The notes: a model not told the origin generated them from the sequence alone. 64,000 nt of DNA from Pseudomonas syringae (GCF_023278085.1 NZ_CP066265.1:4722501-4786500); one strand, 5' to 3'; counted from the first letter of the stretch, positions 38,417 to 49,296 are shown. Numbers and translations are program-made.

Positions 38417-38959
38417 ATGATGAATTCTGCACCGCAATCACAGCTATCCGATGTAAATACCCTGCGCCAGCGTGCGCGCCAGAACGTTGAAAATGGTGCG
38501 GTGACTGAGGGTTACAGCGCTGACCGTGAGACCGTGTTGCGCCTGCTCAATGAGTCGTTGGCGACCGAACTGGTCTGTGTGCTGCGCTACAAGCGCCACT
38601 ACTATATGGCGTCCGGCCTGAAAGCCAGCGTCGCTGCGGAAGAGTTTCTGGAGCATGCGACTCAGGAAGCCGAGCACGCCGACAAGCTGGCCGAGCGTAT
38701 CGTGCAGCTGGGCGGCGAGCCGGAGTTCAACCCGGACCTGCTGTCGAAAAACTCTCATGCGCAGTACGTTGCCGGTAACACGCTGAAGGAAATGGTCTAC
38801 GAAGACCTGGTCGCCGAGCGCATCGCGGTCGACAGCTACCGCGAGATCATTCAGTACCTCGGTGACAGCGACCCGACGACTCGCCGCATCTTTGAAGAAA
38901 TCCTTGCTCAGGAAGAAGAGCACGCCGATGACATGGCGGATATTCTCGAAGGCCTGTAA
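38417..38959 (+). CDS. Ferritin-like (bacterioferritin-type) di-iron protein
   Basis: This 180-residue four-helix protein has the di-iron ligand pattern E...ExxH...E...ExxH: LNESLATELVCVLRYKRHY, QEAEHADKLAERI, YEDLVAERIAVDSYREI and LAQEEEHADDMADIL. It resembles the PA4880-type probable bacterioferritin found at the same place in P. aeruginosa. It lacks the heme-ligating Met region typical of true Bfr as far as I can judge. Iron storage, or oxidation coupled to DNA or stress protection, is likely. A GGAG site precedes the start; two Met codons (38417 and 38420) are possible. Confidence 0.85.
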   Translation: MMNSAPQSQLSDVNTLRQRARQNVENGAVTEGYSADRETVLRLLNESLATELVCVLRYKRHYYMASGLKASVAAEEFLEHATQEAEHADKLAERIVQLGGEPEFNPDLLSKNSHAQYVAGNTLKEMVYEDLVAERIAVDSYREIIQYLGDSDPTTRRIFEEILAQEEEHADDMADILEGL

Positions 38960-38975
38960 TACGCGGCAGCACATG

Positions 38976-39006
38976 AAAAGCCAGGACCTGTGTCCTGGCT
39001 TTTTTG
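38976..39006 (+). terminator. Rho-independent terminator of the ferritin-like gene
   Basis: AAAAGCCAGGAC / GTCCTGGCTTTT with a short CTGT loop and a run of T's: a classic terminator 17 bp after the stop. Confidence 0.93.
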
Positions 39007-39038
39007 TGGGTGATAAGTTTTCAGGCAGTGCGCATGAA

Positions 39039-39168
39039 CATCGTTACGCACGCTCCAGTGGGAATGCATTTCTGGACGCTCTGCGTCCGGCCAAATATGC
39101 GGTGGGGCGCACACTTGTGACGCGGAGCGTCACGAAATGCATGCCAACGCAGAGCGCTGGCACGAGAG
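39039..39168. repeat. Interspersed palindromic element, copy after the ferritin-like gene
   Basis: Contains CACGCTCCAGTGGGAATGCA, GGACGCTCTGCGTCC and GTGACGCGGAGCGTCAC in the standard order. It lies between the terminator at 38976 and the 3' end of the AsmA gene. Confidence 0.75.
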
Positions 39169-39176
39169 AGGGGACG

Positions 39177-41243
39177 TTACTTCACTGTCTTCGGCGCCTT
39201 GCCGGTGCGCATCTGCTCCAGCAGCGGGCCGCATTGGTTGGGTTCGTTGTCGCCGGTCGCGACCAGCGCCAGCAGGCCTGCCACCGGGCCCACGGTCGCG
39301 CCGAGCAGCACCATACCGGCGCCGCGCAACAGCAACGGCCCGGACTGCACGCCGGCATTGGGCTTGGCGAACGGGCCGTTGACGTATAGCGGCGAACGCA
39401 ACGAGAACACGCGGAAGCCTTTGGATTCAGGGTTGATCTGCAAATCCAGTTGCTCGGTCTTCATGTTCGCGGTGCCGCTGATGTAGATGATGGCGTTCTC
39501 GGTATCGAAGACAAACAGGCGACTGGTCGCCAGGCCGTCCTTGATGCCGAAATCGGAGGCCGCGCAATTGATCTTCACGTCCTTGTCGCCGAACAGTTTG
39601 CCCACCACGTAATTGCCGACGTTAAGCCCGGCGATTTCCATCAGGCCTCGGCTGATCGCGCCGTCGTTGACGAGCATTTTCATTTCGCCGTTGGCGGTGC
39701 CGAGCAGGGCTGCAATCGAGTTGCCGCGACCACTGATATCGGCATCGCCGTTCAGCTCACCGAAACTGGTTTTCATCGGCTCGAAGGTCGGGAACAACTG
39801 CTTGAGCTTGAAGTTGCGTGCAGACAGTCTGGCACGACCCTGCAAGGGCTTGTCGCGCCCATCAAGGCGGATGTCGGCGTCCAGCTTGCCACCCGCAACG
39901 CCAAACCGCAGCGGCTCAAGGCTCAACTGGCCGTCGTTGAGAACCAGATGCGTATAGAGGTCGGTGAACGGCAGATCAGGGCTTTGCACAATGCGCTTGC
40001 CGGTGAACTCGACGTCTGCGTCCATGGCACGCCAGCGATCAGTCTGAAACTCTTCAACCGGCAAGACCTTTCCCGACGGTTGCTTGCTTTCGCCCCCGCG
40101 CTTTTTCTGCGCGGCGTTGGAGTCCGCACCAATCAGCGGCGCGAGGTCGCTGAACAGCAACTGGTTGGACACCAGCACACCACTCAGCTTGGGCCGTGGC
40201 TGGCTGGCGACGTAAGCCAGGTCGCCATGGATATCACTGTTGCCGATCTTGCCGTTGAAGCCGTCGTAACGGAAGCTTGCGCCGGCCGCATCGTGCAGCT
40301 TGGCGACCAGTCGGCCGTCGGTGGAATAGGCCGGGGAGTCAGGCAGGGTCACGCCAGTCAGCGGGTAAAGATTGCTCAGGCTCGCGCCGGACAGCTTCAA
40401 GCGCAGATCCAGCGCACCGAGGTTCTGTGGATCGGTCAGGGTCCCGGCGATCACTGCATGGGTGTCGCCAATCTTGACGTCTGCCTGCACCGGGAATGGC
40501 TGACGGGCATCCTTGAGCGCCAGCAGGCCACCGATCTTGCCGGTGCCGCTGAGTTTCTGGCCGTGGTACTGGCCGGTGACGCCCAGACCGAATGCGTAGT
40601 CCTGCGGCACAGCGCCCTTTTCCTGCGCCTTTTGCGCCTCTTTGCTGCCGACGATCTCACTGAACGGGATCGGCTTGCCGAGCATGTCGATCACCACGTC
40701 CAGATTGGCGTTCAGCGTCTGATCATTGAAGCTCACCAGCCCCTTGTCGAACTTGATTGCGCCAATATCAATCACCCATTTGGAGGGCTCGGCATTCGGA
40801 TCGGACTTGGGCAGGTCAAACACCCAATTGGCACGACCATCGGCAAGCCGCTCCAGCTTCGCTTCCGGGCCGGTCAGGTCGATACGCGGGATCACCACCT
40901 GCTGAACCAGCAAAGGCAGCAGCGACAGACGAAACTCGACATGCTTGAGGGTGACCATCTGCGGCGTTTTCGACCACTCGGGATTGCCCAGCGTCAGGTC
41001 ATCCGCGACAAAGTGCGGCGACGGCACCCAGGCGCGCCAGCCACCCAGCTCAGGCTCGCGGGTCCAGCGCACATCCAGGTCACCATTAATGGCGAACGGG
41101 CGATGCAGCGCTTCGCTGACTTTGCTGTTGAGCGTGGGTTTGATGCGGTTCCAGTCGAACGTGACGATCACGATGACCAATAGGGCCAGGAGCACCACGA
41201 GTGTGATGCCTGTCCATCCGAAAATCTTGCGGCTGCGCGTCAT
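39177..41243 (-). CDS. AsmA family protein
   Basis: This 688-residue protein starts at the ATG at 41243 (CTGGAG 8 nt upstream). A single N-terminal membrane helix (GWTGITLVVLLALLVIVIV) anchors a long periplasmic body rich in beta strands. The AsmA N-domain pattern is clear: FDWNRIKPTLNSKVSEALHRPFAINGDL, and the C-terminal LDADIRLDGRDKPLQGRARL with AIAALLGTANGEMKMLVNDGAISR. AsmA-like proteins are thought to bridge inner and outer membranes and move phospholipid. It ends beside a repeat and is read away from the TetR gene. Confidence 0.88.
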   Translation of the reverse strand: MTRSRKIFGWTGITLVVLLALLVIVIVTFDWNRIKPTLNSKVSEALHRPFAINGDLDVRWTREPELGGWRAWVPSPHFVADDLTLGNPEWSKTPQMVTLKHVEFRLSLLPLLVQQVVIPRIDLTGPEAKLERLADGRANWVFDLPKSDPNAEPSKWVIDIGAIKFDKGLVSFNDQTLNANLDVVIDMLGKPIPFSEIVGSKEAQKAQEKGAVPQDYAFGLGVTGQYHGQKLSGTGKIGGLLALKDARQPFPVQADVKIGDTHAVIAGTLTDPQNLGALDLRLKLSGASLSNLYPLTGVTLPDSPAYSTDGRLVAKLHDAAGASFRYDGFNGKIGNSDIHGDLAYVASQPRPKLSGVLVSNQLLFSDLAPLIGADSNAAQKKRGGESKQPSGKVLPVEEFQTDRWRAMDADVEFTGKRIVQSPDLPFTDLYTHLVLNDGQLSLEPLRFGVAGGKLDADIRLDGRDKPLQGRARLSARNFKLKQLFPTFEPMKTSFGELNGDADISGRGNSIAALLGTANGEMKMLVNDGAISRGLMEIAGLNVGNYVVGKLFGDKDVKINCAASDFGIKDGLATSRLFVFDTENAIIYISGTANMKTEQLDLQINPESKGFRVFSLRSPLYVNGPFAKPNAGVQSGPLLLRGAGMVLLGATVGPVAGLLALVATGDNEPNQCGPLLEQMRTGKAPKTVK

Positions 41244-41466
41244 GCGTGAATCTCCAGAAAACAGCGCCCCTACCCTGGCGCGCCGAATATGACATGACCC
41301 TTCGACTGACAAACGCGCCAAGGGTTTGATCTGAATATGAAATCAAGCCAAAGGCCAGCATGGTGACCAGCCCCTCATTTGAACAGGCTGCGCTAAAACC
41401 TCTTCGACGCAGGCAAAGCGCTTTTGCTAAAGTGCGCTCCAGTCTATTCCAAGAATCGTTTGAGCC

Positions 41467-42099
41467 ATGCTGCCGCGCGCCGAACAGAAACAACAGACCC
41501 GCCGAGCCCTTATGGAGGCTGCCCACCAATTAATGGAGAGCGGACGTGGATTCGGCAGCCTGAGTTTGCGGGAAGTGGCCCGTACCGCAGGCATTGTACC
41601 GACAGGTTTCTATCGCCACTTTGAAGATATGGATCAACTGGGCCTGGCACTGGTCAGCGAAGTCGGCCAGACCTTCCGTGAAACCATTCGGCTGGTGCGG
41701 CAAAACGAATTTGCCGTGGGCGGGCTTATTCGCGCTTCGGTGAAAATCTTTCTGGAGCGCGTTGCGGCCAACCGTTCACAGTTTCTGTTTCTGGCTCGCG
41801 AACAGTACGGCGGCTCGCTCAAGGTACGGCAGGCACTGGGCGCCCTGCGCGAAGGCATCAGTGCCGACCTGACCGCCGACCTGGCGAAAATGCCGAAATG
41901 GCGCCACCTGAATGCCGAAGCGCTGTCGATCATCGCCGACCTGGTAGTCAAAAGCGTGTTCGCCATGCTCCCGGAACTGATCGACCCACCCCCCGCCTCG
42001 CTGGCTCCGCACTTGACGCCTCAGGCCAAGATCACCCAGCAACTGCGCTTCATCTTCATCGGCGCACGCCACTGGCGCGGGCTTGGCAGCCACGATTGA
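41467..42099 (+). CDS. desT: TetR-family repressor, FabR/DesT type
   Basis: This 210-residue regulator has an N-terminal TetR helix-turn-helix (SLREVARTAGIVPTGFYRHFEDMDQLGLAL) and an all-helical ligand domain. It matches the FabR/DesT group, which senses saturated versus unsaturated acyl-CoA and controls fatty-acid desaturation; in P. aeruginosa DesT lies just upstream of ureE, as here. No desaturase gene is in this window, so the targets must lie elsewhere. FabR is the alternative name. The start at 41467 (ATG) fits the family length. Confidence 0.72.
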   Translation: MLPRAEQKQQTRRALMEAAHQLMESGRGFGSLSLREVARTAGIVPTGFYRHFEDMDQLGLALVSEVGQTFRETIRLVRQNEFAVGGLIRASVKIFLERVAANRSQFLFLAREQYGGSLKVRQALGALREGISADLTADLAKMPKWRHLNAEALSIIADLVVKSVFAMLPELIDPPPASLAPHLTPQAKITQQLRFIFIGARHWRGLGSHD

Positions 42100-42195
42100 A
42101 AGCCCCCAGAGACAGGGTGTTTGAAACAGTGGCATCGCGAGCAAGCGAGGCGTCGCCCGGCTCGCTCCTTCATCGAACAATCGCCACGCCCCGGC

Positions 42196-42223
42196 TTGGT
42201 GCAGATCAGACTTTACGCACCAA
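42196..42223 (+). promoter_or_regulatory. Candidate NtrC-type site upstream of ureE
   Basis: TTGGTGC (42196-42202) and GCACCAA (42217-42223) are perfect inverted arms made of the NtrC half-site core GGTGC/GCACC, about 75-100 bp before the sigma-54 promoter at 42297. The half-sites are arranged outward relative to the usual TGCACC-N5-GGTGCA, so binding is uncertain. Confidence 0.45.
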
Positions 42224-42296
42224 AAACAAACACTCACAGCATCGTTATGAACTGATATAAGCCACTTCCGTCAGCCATTTCCTACACCCTGCTCTG

Positions 42297-42313
42297 TTGG
42301 CAAGCACCTTGCT
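42297..42313 (+). promoter_or_regulatory. Sigma-54 promoter of ureEFG
   Basis: TTGGCAAGCACCTTGCT has the -24 GG (42299-42300) and -12 GC (42311-42312) at the exact 10-bp spacing. Transcription would start near 42324, before the ureE ATG at 42351. Confidence 0.75.
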
Positions 42314-42350
42314 CTGCTTTGAAGCATCGCAACTGCCTGGAAACTATCTG

Positions 42351-42851
42351 ATGCTGGTGATTCACACTCGAATCGAACCCCAGGCCGAATGGGCCGCCGA
42401 GCTGCATTTGAATTTCGAGGCGCGCAGCAAAAGTCGTCTGCGCTGCTTCAGTGCGGAAAACGAAGACGTGGGGCTGTTCCTGCAACGCGGCCAGTCACCG
42501 TTGCGTGATGGCGAGTTTCTGCAGGCTGAAGACGGCCGCATCGTGCGCGTCTGTGCGCGCCCCGAAAAGCTGATGCACGTCACCTGCAGCAGCGCTTTCG
42601 AGCTGACCCGCGCGGCTTATCATCTGGGCAACAGACACGTTGCCCTGCAAGTGGGTGATGGCTGGCTGCGCCTGCTCGACGACTACGTGCTCAAGGCGAT
42701 GCTCGATCAACTGGGCGCAACCACTGAAACCATCGAAGCACCGTTTCAGCCGGAACATGGCGCCTATGGTGGCGGCCATCATCATTCGCGTGCCGGGGAA
42801 GAGGACTTCAATTACCCGCCACGCATGCACCAGTTCGGCGTGCGCACGTGA
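42351..42851 (+). CDS. ureE: Urease accessory protein UreE (nickel chaperone)
   Basis: UreE delivers Ni(II) to the UreDFG complex. It is 166 residues from the ATG at 42351. Features are the N-terminal peptide-binding domain (FEARSKSRLRCFSAENEDVGLFLQRG), the metal-binding domain with AAYHLGNRHVALQV (conserved His), and a short His-rich tail YGGGHHHSRAGEED, weaker than the tail of Klebsiella UreE. Its stop overlaps ureF as GTGA. Confidence 0.95.
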   Translation: MLVIHTRIEPQAEWAAELHLNFEARSKSRLRCFSAENEDVGLFLQRGQSPLRDGEFLQAEDGRIVRVCARPEKLMHVTCSSAFELTRAAYHLGNRHVALQVGDGWLRLLDDYVLKAMLDQLGATTETIEAPFQPEHGAYGGGHHHSRAGEEDFNYPPRMHQFGVRT

Positions 42852-43522
42852 ACAGCGCCTGGGCGCTTTTGCGTCTGGCCAGCCCGCAGTTGCCGATTGG
42901 CGGCTACAGCTATTCGCAAGGGCTGGAAATGGCGGTCGAGCAATCCATTGTCGTCGACCCGCAAACCGCCGGGCGCTGGATTGGTGATCAGTTATTGCTC
43001 AATCTTGCCCGTTTCGAAGCGCCCTTGCTGTTGGCGCATTGCGCAGCAGCGGCGGTTGGCGACTGGGGCCAATTGCTGCAAGTCAGCGAACAGCATCGCG
43101 CCAGCCGTGAGACCCGCGAGCTGCATCTTGAAAGCCGGCAGATGGGCTACTCCCTGAAGCAGTTGCTCAACGGGCTGCCTGAGCTGGACCGCGATGCTCG
43201 CCACTTTCTGGAGCAGACCGAAGAGCCGCATCTGGCATTAGGCTGGGCACTGGCGGCGCGCACCTGGCAAATCAGTCCGCAGGACGCGCTGGCCGCGTGG
43301 CTCTGGAGCTGGCTGGAAAACCAGCTGGCAGTACTGATGAAAACCTTGCCGCTGGGCCAGCAGGCCGCGCAACGCCTGACCAGCGAGCTGTTGCCATTGC
43401 TGCAACAGGCACAGGTCAATGCCACGAACCAGAACACACAACATGCTGGCAGCGCGGCCTTCGGCCTGGCGTTGGCGAGCATGGCGCACGAACGTCAATA
43501 CAGCCGGTTATTCCGGTCCTGA
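42848..43522 (+). CDS. ureF: Urease accessory protein UreF
   Basis: UreF binds UreD-apo-urease and gates the GTPase of UreG. This 224-residue, all-helical protein starts at a GTG that overlaps the ureE stop. Family features: ALLRLASPQLPIGGYSYSQGLEMAVEQ at the start, then ETRELHLESRQMGYSL. An overlap-coupled GTG start is normal for this operon in pseudomonads. Confidence 0.95.
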   Translation: MNSAWALLRLASPQLPIGGYSYSQGLEMAVEQSIVVDPQTAGRWIGDQLLLNLARFEAPLLLAHCAAAAVGDWGQLLQVSEQHRASRETRELHLESRQMGYSLKQLLNGLPELDRDARHFLEQTEEPHLALGWALAARTWQISPQDALAAWLWSWLENQLAVLMKTLPLGQQAAQRLTSELLPLLQQAQVNATNQNTQHAGSAAFGLALASMAHERQYSRLFRS

Positions 43523-43543
43523 TCAGCCTCCAAGGAGAATTCA

Positions 43544-44161
43544 ATGAACAGCCAACCCCTGCGCGTCGGCATCGGTGGCCCGGTCGGCTCCGGCAAGACC
43601 GCCCTGACCCTGGCGCTGTGCCTGGCCTTGCGCGATCGCTACAACCTGGCAGTCGTGACCAACGATATCTACACCCGCGAAGACGCCGACTTTCTGGTGC
43701 GCAATGAAGCGCTGGCCCCTGAGCGCATCATCGGCGTCGAAACTGGCGGTTGCCCGCATACGGCGATCCGCGAAGACGCGTCGATCAATCTGGAAGCGGT
43801 CGATCAGTTGAACCGGCGTTTCGAAGGTCTGGACATGATCATCGTCGAATCCGGTGGCGACAATCTGTCGGCCACCTTCAGCCCCGAGCTGTCCGACCTG
43901 ACAATCTACGTGATCGACGTGTCGGCGGGCGACAAGCTGCCACGTAAAGGCGGGCCAGGTATTTGCAAGTCCGACCTGCTGGTGATCAATAAAATCGACC
44001 TTGCACCGCTGGTGGGCGCTTCGTTGGAGATGATGGACAGTGACACGCGCAAGATGCGCGGCGAAAAGCCTTTCGTTTTCAGTAATCAGAAAACCGGCCA
44101 GGGTCTGGAACAGATCATTGCTTTCATCGAGCGCCAAGGCCTGCTGACTGCGGCCGCCTGA
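43544..44161 (+). CDS. ureG: Urease accessory GTPase UreG
   Basis: UreG is the SIMIBI-class GTPase that drives nickel insertion. The 205-residue protein has the P-loop [18 protein letters not shown], the switch region [21 protein letters not shown] with the Cys-Pro-His metal motif, [17 protein letters not shown], and the base-recognition [14 protein letters not shown] good AAGGAG site precedes the ATG. Confidence 0.97.
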   Translation: MNSQPLRVGIGGPVGSGKTALTLALCLALRDRYNLAVVTNDIYTREDADFLVRNEALAPERIIGVETGGCPHTAIREDASINLEAVDQLNRRFEGLDMIIVESGGDNLSATFSPELSDLTIYVIDVSAGDKLPRKGGPGICKSDLLVINKIDLAPLVGASLEMMDSDTRKMRGEKPFVFSNQKTGQGLEQIIAFIERQGLLTAAA

Positions 44162-44186
44162 ATTCACCACCCTAAGGAACCCGTTG

Positions 44187-44759
44187 ATGAACTACAAAAA
44201 AGCCTTGGGCGCCCTCGCCCTGCTGTTGGTGCCGACGCTGGCCCTGGCTCACCCCGGTCATGGCGATAACGGCCTGATCGCCGGTATCAGCCACCCGCTT
44301 GGCGGTCTGGATCATTTACTGGCGATGCTTGCGGTCGGTCTGTGGGCCGCGCAGCAACAAGGCGCGGCGCGCTGGGCGTTGCCTTGCACCTTTGTCGGCA
44401 CCATGCTGATCGGCGGGGTTCTGGGTTTCGAAGGCCTGAACCTGCCTGCGCTGGAAAGCGGTATTGCTGCCTCGGTGCTGGCGCTGGGCCTGGCAGTGGC
44501 ACTGGCGGTTCGTCCACCGCTGGCACTGGCGGTCGCAGCGACTGCGTTGTTCGCGCTGTTTCATGGCGTGGCGCATGGCCTCGAGTTGCCTGATATGTCC
44601 AGCCCATGGGCTTACGCGGCAGGTTTCGTGGCGGCGACTGCTGCGTTGCATGCGGCGGGTTACGCGTTCGTGCGCGTACTGCCACAAGCGGCTGCGCCAC
44701 TGGTTCGCCTTGCAGGCGCAGCCTCGGCAGCGGCGGGTGTGTGGTTGCTGGCGGGCTGA
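44187..44759 (+). CDS. ureJ: HupE/UreJ family membrane protein
   Basis: This 190-residue protein starts at the ATG at 44187 (AAGGA 8 nt upstream). A signal-like start ending ALAHPGHGD is followed by six helices with GLDHLLAMLAVGLWAAQ, the conserved His/Asp helix of HupE/UreJ, and FALFHGVAHGLELP. Family members are nickel or cobalt permeases in hydrogenase and urease loci, so nickel supply to urease is the likely role. It is the last gene of the ureE-F-G-J operon. Confidence 0.92.
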   Translation: MNYKKALGALALLLVPTLALAHPGHGDNGLIAGISHPLGGLDHLLAMLAVGLWAAQQQGAARWALPCTFVGTMLIGGVLGFEGLNLPALESGIAASVLALGLAVALAVRPPLALAVAATALFALFHGVAHGLELPDMSSPWAYAAGFVAATAALHAAGYAFVRVLPQAAAPLVRLAGAASAAAGVWLLAG

Positions 44760-44774
44760 TTGCCTATCGGTGAC

Positions 44775-44978
44775 TCTCGTGCCCCCGCTCCGCGTGGGCA
44801 TGCAGTTCCGGACACTCCGCGTCCTATCCTGAGTGTGCGGAGCGGCGCAGATTTGTGACGCAGAGCGTCACCCAAGGCGTTCCCACGCTGGAGTGGGGAA
44901 CGATAGGCGTCCGAAAGAATGTCTATAGTGCCCCCGCTCCGCGCGGGCATGCAATTCTGGACGCTTTGCGTCCGCTGC
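44775..44978. repeat. Interspersed palindromic element, copy plus a half copy
   Basis: A full copy (44775-44906, with TTGTGACGCAGAGCGTCACCC and CCACGCTGGAGTGGGGAACG) is followed by a second beginning (44928-44978: CCCCCGCTCCGCGCGGGCAT, GGACGCTTTGCGTCC). It lies in the 283-bp spacer after ureJ. Confidence 0.75.
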
Positions 44979-45042
44979 CGAGCCTACAGCGCAGCAATCC
45001 TGATAACATGCTGCGCACTCGACACTGCCGCGATGCCCGCCG

Positions 45043-46221
45043 ATGCCTCATGTTTCCAGCTCTGCCTCCGCCCCCGAACTGACTCTGGTTTTCGCCGCTT
45101 TGCAGGCGCATTTCCTGCAGGTCGTCGTGCCGCTCTGGCAGGGGCCGGGCTGGAATGCACAGTTGGCATTGCCTTACGAAGCACTGGATGCCAACGATCA
45201 GCCGCTGCCTGCGCAGCGCTATCGGGCGATGGCCTGTGCGCGGCAACTGTTCCTGTTTTCCAGCCTGATCGACCGTCCTGAAGTGCCGGATGCGCGAACG
45301 CGGGCCGGTGCGTTGTTCCGTTCGTTACAACAACATTTTCATGACGCCGAGCATGGCGGCTGGTTCTACAGCATTGATCCGCAGGGCAAGCCGCTGGATC
45401 GCCGCAAGGACCTCTACACCCACGCATTCATCATCTTTGCCTGCGCGCATTACTGGGCGAAGGTGCGGGACCCGCTCGCCGAATCAGTCCTCAATGCAGC
45501 GCTTGAGGTCGTCGCTGAACGCTTTGCTGACGCTGACGGGCTGTATGAAGCGCAACTCGATGAAGACTGGTCAACGCTGGGCACAGGCCCGTTGCAGAAC
45601 CCGCTGATGCATCTGGCGGAAGCCTTTCTGGCGACGCTTGCGGTGCGCGCTGACCCGGCCACTCAGTCGGCGATGGATGCGCTGGTTATCCACATGCAGC
45701 GCCGCTTCGTCGACCCGGCGACTGGCGTAATGCTGGAGAAACCGCTGGGCGCTGTGGATAACTGGTACGAGCCAGGTCATCAGTTCGAATGGTTTTTCCT
45801 GCTGCAAACCTCGCCCGACCTGCACGGTCGCGAGCTGCACCAATCCATGAGCCGTGCGTTTGCCTACGCACAAGCACAAGGCGTCGACCCACAGACCGGC
45901 GCAGTAACGGCCACGCTGACGCTGGAGGGCACGGTACGCGACGCTACCCAGCGCATCTGGGCTCAGGCCGAGTATTTGCGGGCAATGGCGCTGAGGCCCG
46001 AATGCGAGGCCGCACTGGCCGACCAGTTGCTGGCGTTCGAACGGCGCTTTCTGCATGCCAAGGGCTGGAACGAGTGTGTCGAACCAGATGGCAGCGTCAG
46101 CCGCAGCGATATGCCGTCGACCACGCCTTACCATCTGGCGACCTGTTACATCGGGCTGGCCGACTGCATCGCGAATCGCTTCATCACTGCATTCCCGCCA
46201 CCAACGCCCACAGAAGGCTGA
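45043..46221 (+). CDS. AGE-family epimerase/isomerase
   Basis: This 392-residue enzyme of the N-acylglucosamine 2-epimerase family has a single (alpha/alpha)6 barrel. Catalytic features visible are DLYTHAFIIFACAHYW (His) near residue 125 and WYEPGHQFEWFFLLQ (His) near 250, with RMAC-type contacts elsewhere; the family acts on sugars such as mannose/fructose or acyl-aminosugars. Which sugar cannot be told. The start at 45043 lacks a strong SD. It converges on the SDR gene with zero spacing. Confidence 0.88.
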   Translation: MPHVSSSASAPELTLVFAALQAHFLQVVVPLWQGPGWNAQLALPYEALDANDQPLPAQRYRAMACARQLFLFSSLIDRPEVPDARTRAGALFRSLQQHFHDAEHGGWFYSIDPQGKPLDRRKDLYTHAFIIFACAHYWAKVRDPLAESVLNAALEVVAERFADADGLYEAQLDEDWSTLGTGPLQNPLMHLAEAFLATLAVRADPATQSAMDALVIHMQRRFVDPATGVMLEKPLGAVDNWYEPGHQFEWFFLLQTSPDLHGRELHQSMSRAFAYAQAQGVDPQTGAVTATLTLEGTVRDATQRIWAQAEYLRAMALRPECEAALADQLLAFERRFLHAKGWNECVEPDGSVSRSDMPSTTPYHLATCYIGLADCIANRFITAFPPPTPTEG

Positions 46222-47707
<1,486 letters not shown>

Positions 47708-48424
47708 TCAGTGACCGCCCAGATAGGCGTTTCTCACCTCTTCATTGACCAGCAATTCCTGGCCGGTGCCGGACAGACGGATCTCGCCGTTGACCATCAC
47801 GTAGGCACGGTCGGACAGCTTGAGCGCATGGTTGGCGTTCTGCTCGACCAGAAAAATGGTCATGCCGGTGGCCGCCAGCTCGCGCAGGGTCGAGAAGATC
47901 TGTTTGACGATGATCGGTGCCAGACCAAGGCTCGGCTCATCGAGCAGCAGCAGCTTGGGACGACTCATCAACGCCCGGGCAATGGCGAGCATTTGCTGTT
48001 CGCCACCCGACATGGTCATGGCGCGCTGATTACGGCGTTCCTTGAGGCGCGGAAACAATTCGAACATGCGCTGCATGTCTTCCGCCGAATGCTTGTCGCC
48101 AATCGGAATGGTGCCCATCATCAGGTTTTCCTCGACCGACATGTCGGGGAACACCCGCCGCCCTTCCGGCGACTGCGCAATGCCGTTGGAAGCGATGTAG
48201 TGCGACGACTTCTGGGTGATGTCGGTGCCCTGATAAATGATCTGCCCGCTGGCGGCACGCGGCTGACCGAAGATCGACATCAGCAACGTGGACTTACCCG
48301 CACCGTTGGAGCCGATCAGGCTGACCGTTTCGCCCTCGTTGATGTGCAGCGAGACCTTCTTGAGGGCCTGAATCGGCCCGTAAAACACATCGATCTCTTT
48401 CAGTTCGAGGATCGGCTTGCTCAT
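47708..48424 (-). CDS. livF: Branched-chain amino-acid-type ABC ATPase (LivF)
   Basis: This 238-residue ATPase subunit has Walker A GSNGAGKSTLLM, signature MSGGEQQMLAIARAL, Walker B LLLLDEPSLGLAP and an H-loop LVEQNAN. It begins within the last 4 nt of livG. It belongs to a five-gene hydrophobic-amino-acid-type (HAAT) importer whose real substrate is uncertain. The gene set matches the PA4909-PA4913 type locus of P. aeruginosa. Confidence 0.92.
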   Translation of the reverse strand: MSKPILELKEIDVFYGPIQALKKVSLHINEGETVSLIGSNGAGKSTLLMSIFGQPRAASGQIIYQGTDITQKSSHYIASNGIAQSPEGRRVFPDMSVEENLMMGTIPIGDKHSAEDMQRMFELFPRLKERRNQRAMTMSGGEQQMLAIARALMSRPKLLLLDEPSLGLAPIIVKQIFSTLRELAATGMTIFLVEQNANHALKLSDRAYVMVNGEIRLSGTGQELLVNEEVRNAYLGGH

Positions 48425-49296
48425 ACCAGCTCCTCTTCATCAGCGCCCAGATACGCAGCGATCACCTTCGGATCGTTACGGATCTGTTCCGGCCCGCCCA
48501 TGGCAATCACGTTGCCGTGGTCAAGCACCACAATATCGTCGGAAATGCCCATCACCATGCCCATGTCATGCTCGATCAGCACGATGGTCATGTCATGTTC
48601 GTCGCGCAGCAGGCGGATCATGCCGCTCAACGCTTCGGTTTCCTGCGGGTTAAGGCCGGCAGCCGGTTCGTCGAGGCAGATCACCTGCGGGCGCGTACAC
48701 ATGGCGCGGGCGATCTCCAGACGACGTTGCTGCCCGTAGGACAGCTCGCCAGCCAGACGATTGGCGCAATCCACCAGGTCGACCACTTCCAGCCAGTAGA
48801 ACGCGGTATTGAGCGCGTCCTCTTCGGCCTTGCGATAGCCTTTGGTGTTGAGAATCCCGCTGACCAGGCTGCGATTCACCCACATATGCTGGGCAACCAG
48901 CAGGTTCTCGACCACCGACATTTCCTTGAACAGACGGATGTTCTGGAACGTGCGCGCCAGCCCTGCACGGTTGACCAGGTGCGTACCACCAAACATCTTG
49001 TAGTACACACGGCTGAGGAAGCTTTTCGGCGACACAAAATCGGTGGCCTTGAAAGGCTCGCCCAGCAGCCTGATCACGTTGGTGGTCTTGCCGCGGGTAT
49101 GCAGTTCGATGCGCCCGCCAGTGGCCTTGTAGAAACCGGTCAGGCAATTGAAGACCGTGGTCTTGCCCGCGCCGTTGGGGCCAATCAGGGCGAAGATCGA
49201 GTTGCGCCGGACCTTGAGGCTGACATCGCTGAGGGCCTTGATGCCACCAAAGTGCATCATCAGGTGCTCGACGGAGAGAATCACTTCATTGCTCAT
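48421..49296 (-). CDS. livG: Branched-chain amino-acid-type ABC ATPase (LivG)
   Basis: This 291-residue partner ATPase has Walker A GPNGAGKTTVFN, signature LSYGQQRRLEIARAM, Walker B CLDEPAAGLNPQE and the H-loop LIEHDMGM. An insert between Walker A and the signature (around residues 75-125) is longer than in some LivG proteins. It overlaps livM by 4 nt and livF by 4 nt. Confidence 0.92.
   Translation of the reverse strand: MSNEVILSVEHLMMHFGGIKALSDVSLKVRRNSIFALIGPNGAGKTTVFNCLTGFYKATGGRIELHTRGKTTNVIRLLGEPFKATDFVSPKSFLSRVYYKMFGGTHLVNRAGLARTFQNIRLFKEMSVVENLLVAQHMWVNRSLVSGILNTKGYRKAEEDALNTAFYWLEVVDLVDCANRLAGELSYGQQRRLEIARAMCTRPQVICLDEPAAGLNPQETEALSGMIRLLRDEHDMTIVLIEHDMGMVMGISDDIVVLDHGNVIAMGGPEQIRNDPKVIAAYLGADEEELV

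Noticed and set aside
39450..41183. 577-codon frame opposite asmA
   Set aside because: The codon pattern mirrors the AsmA gene and the translated product has no domain; asmA has a signal-anchor and a good ribosome site.
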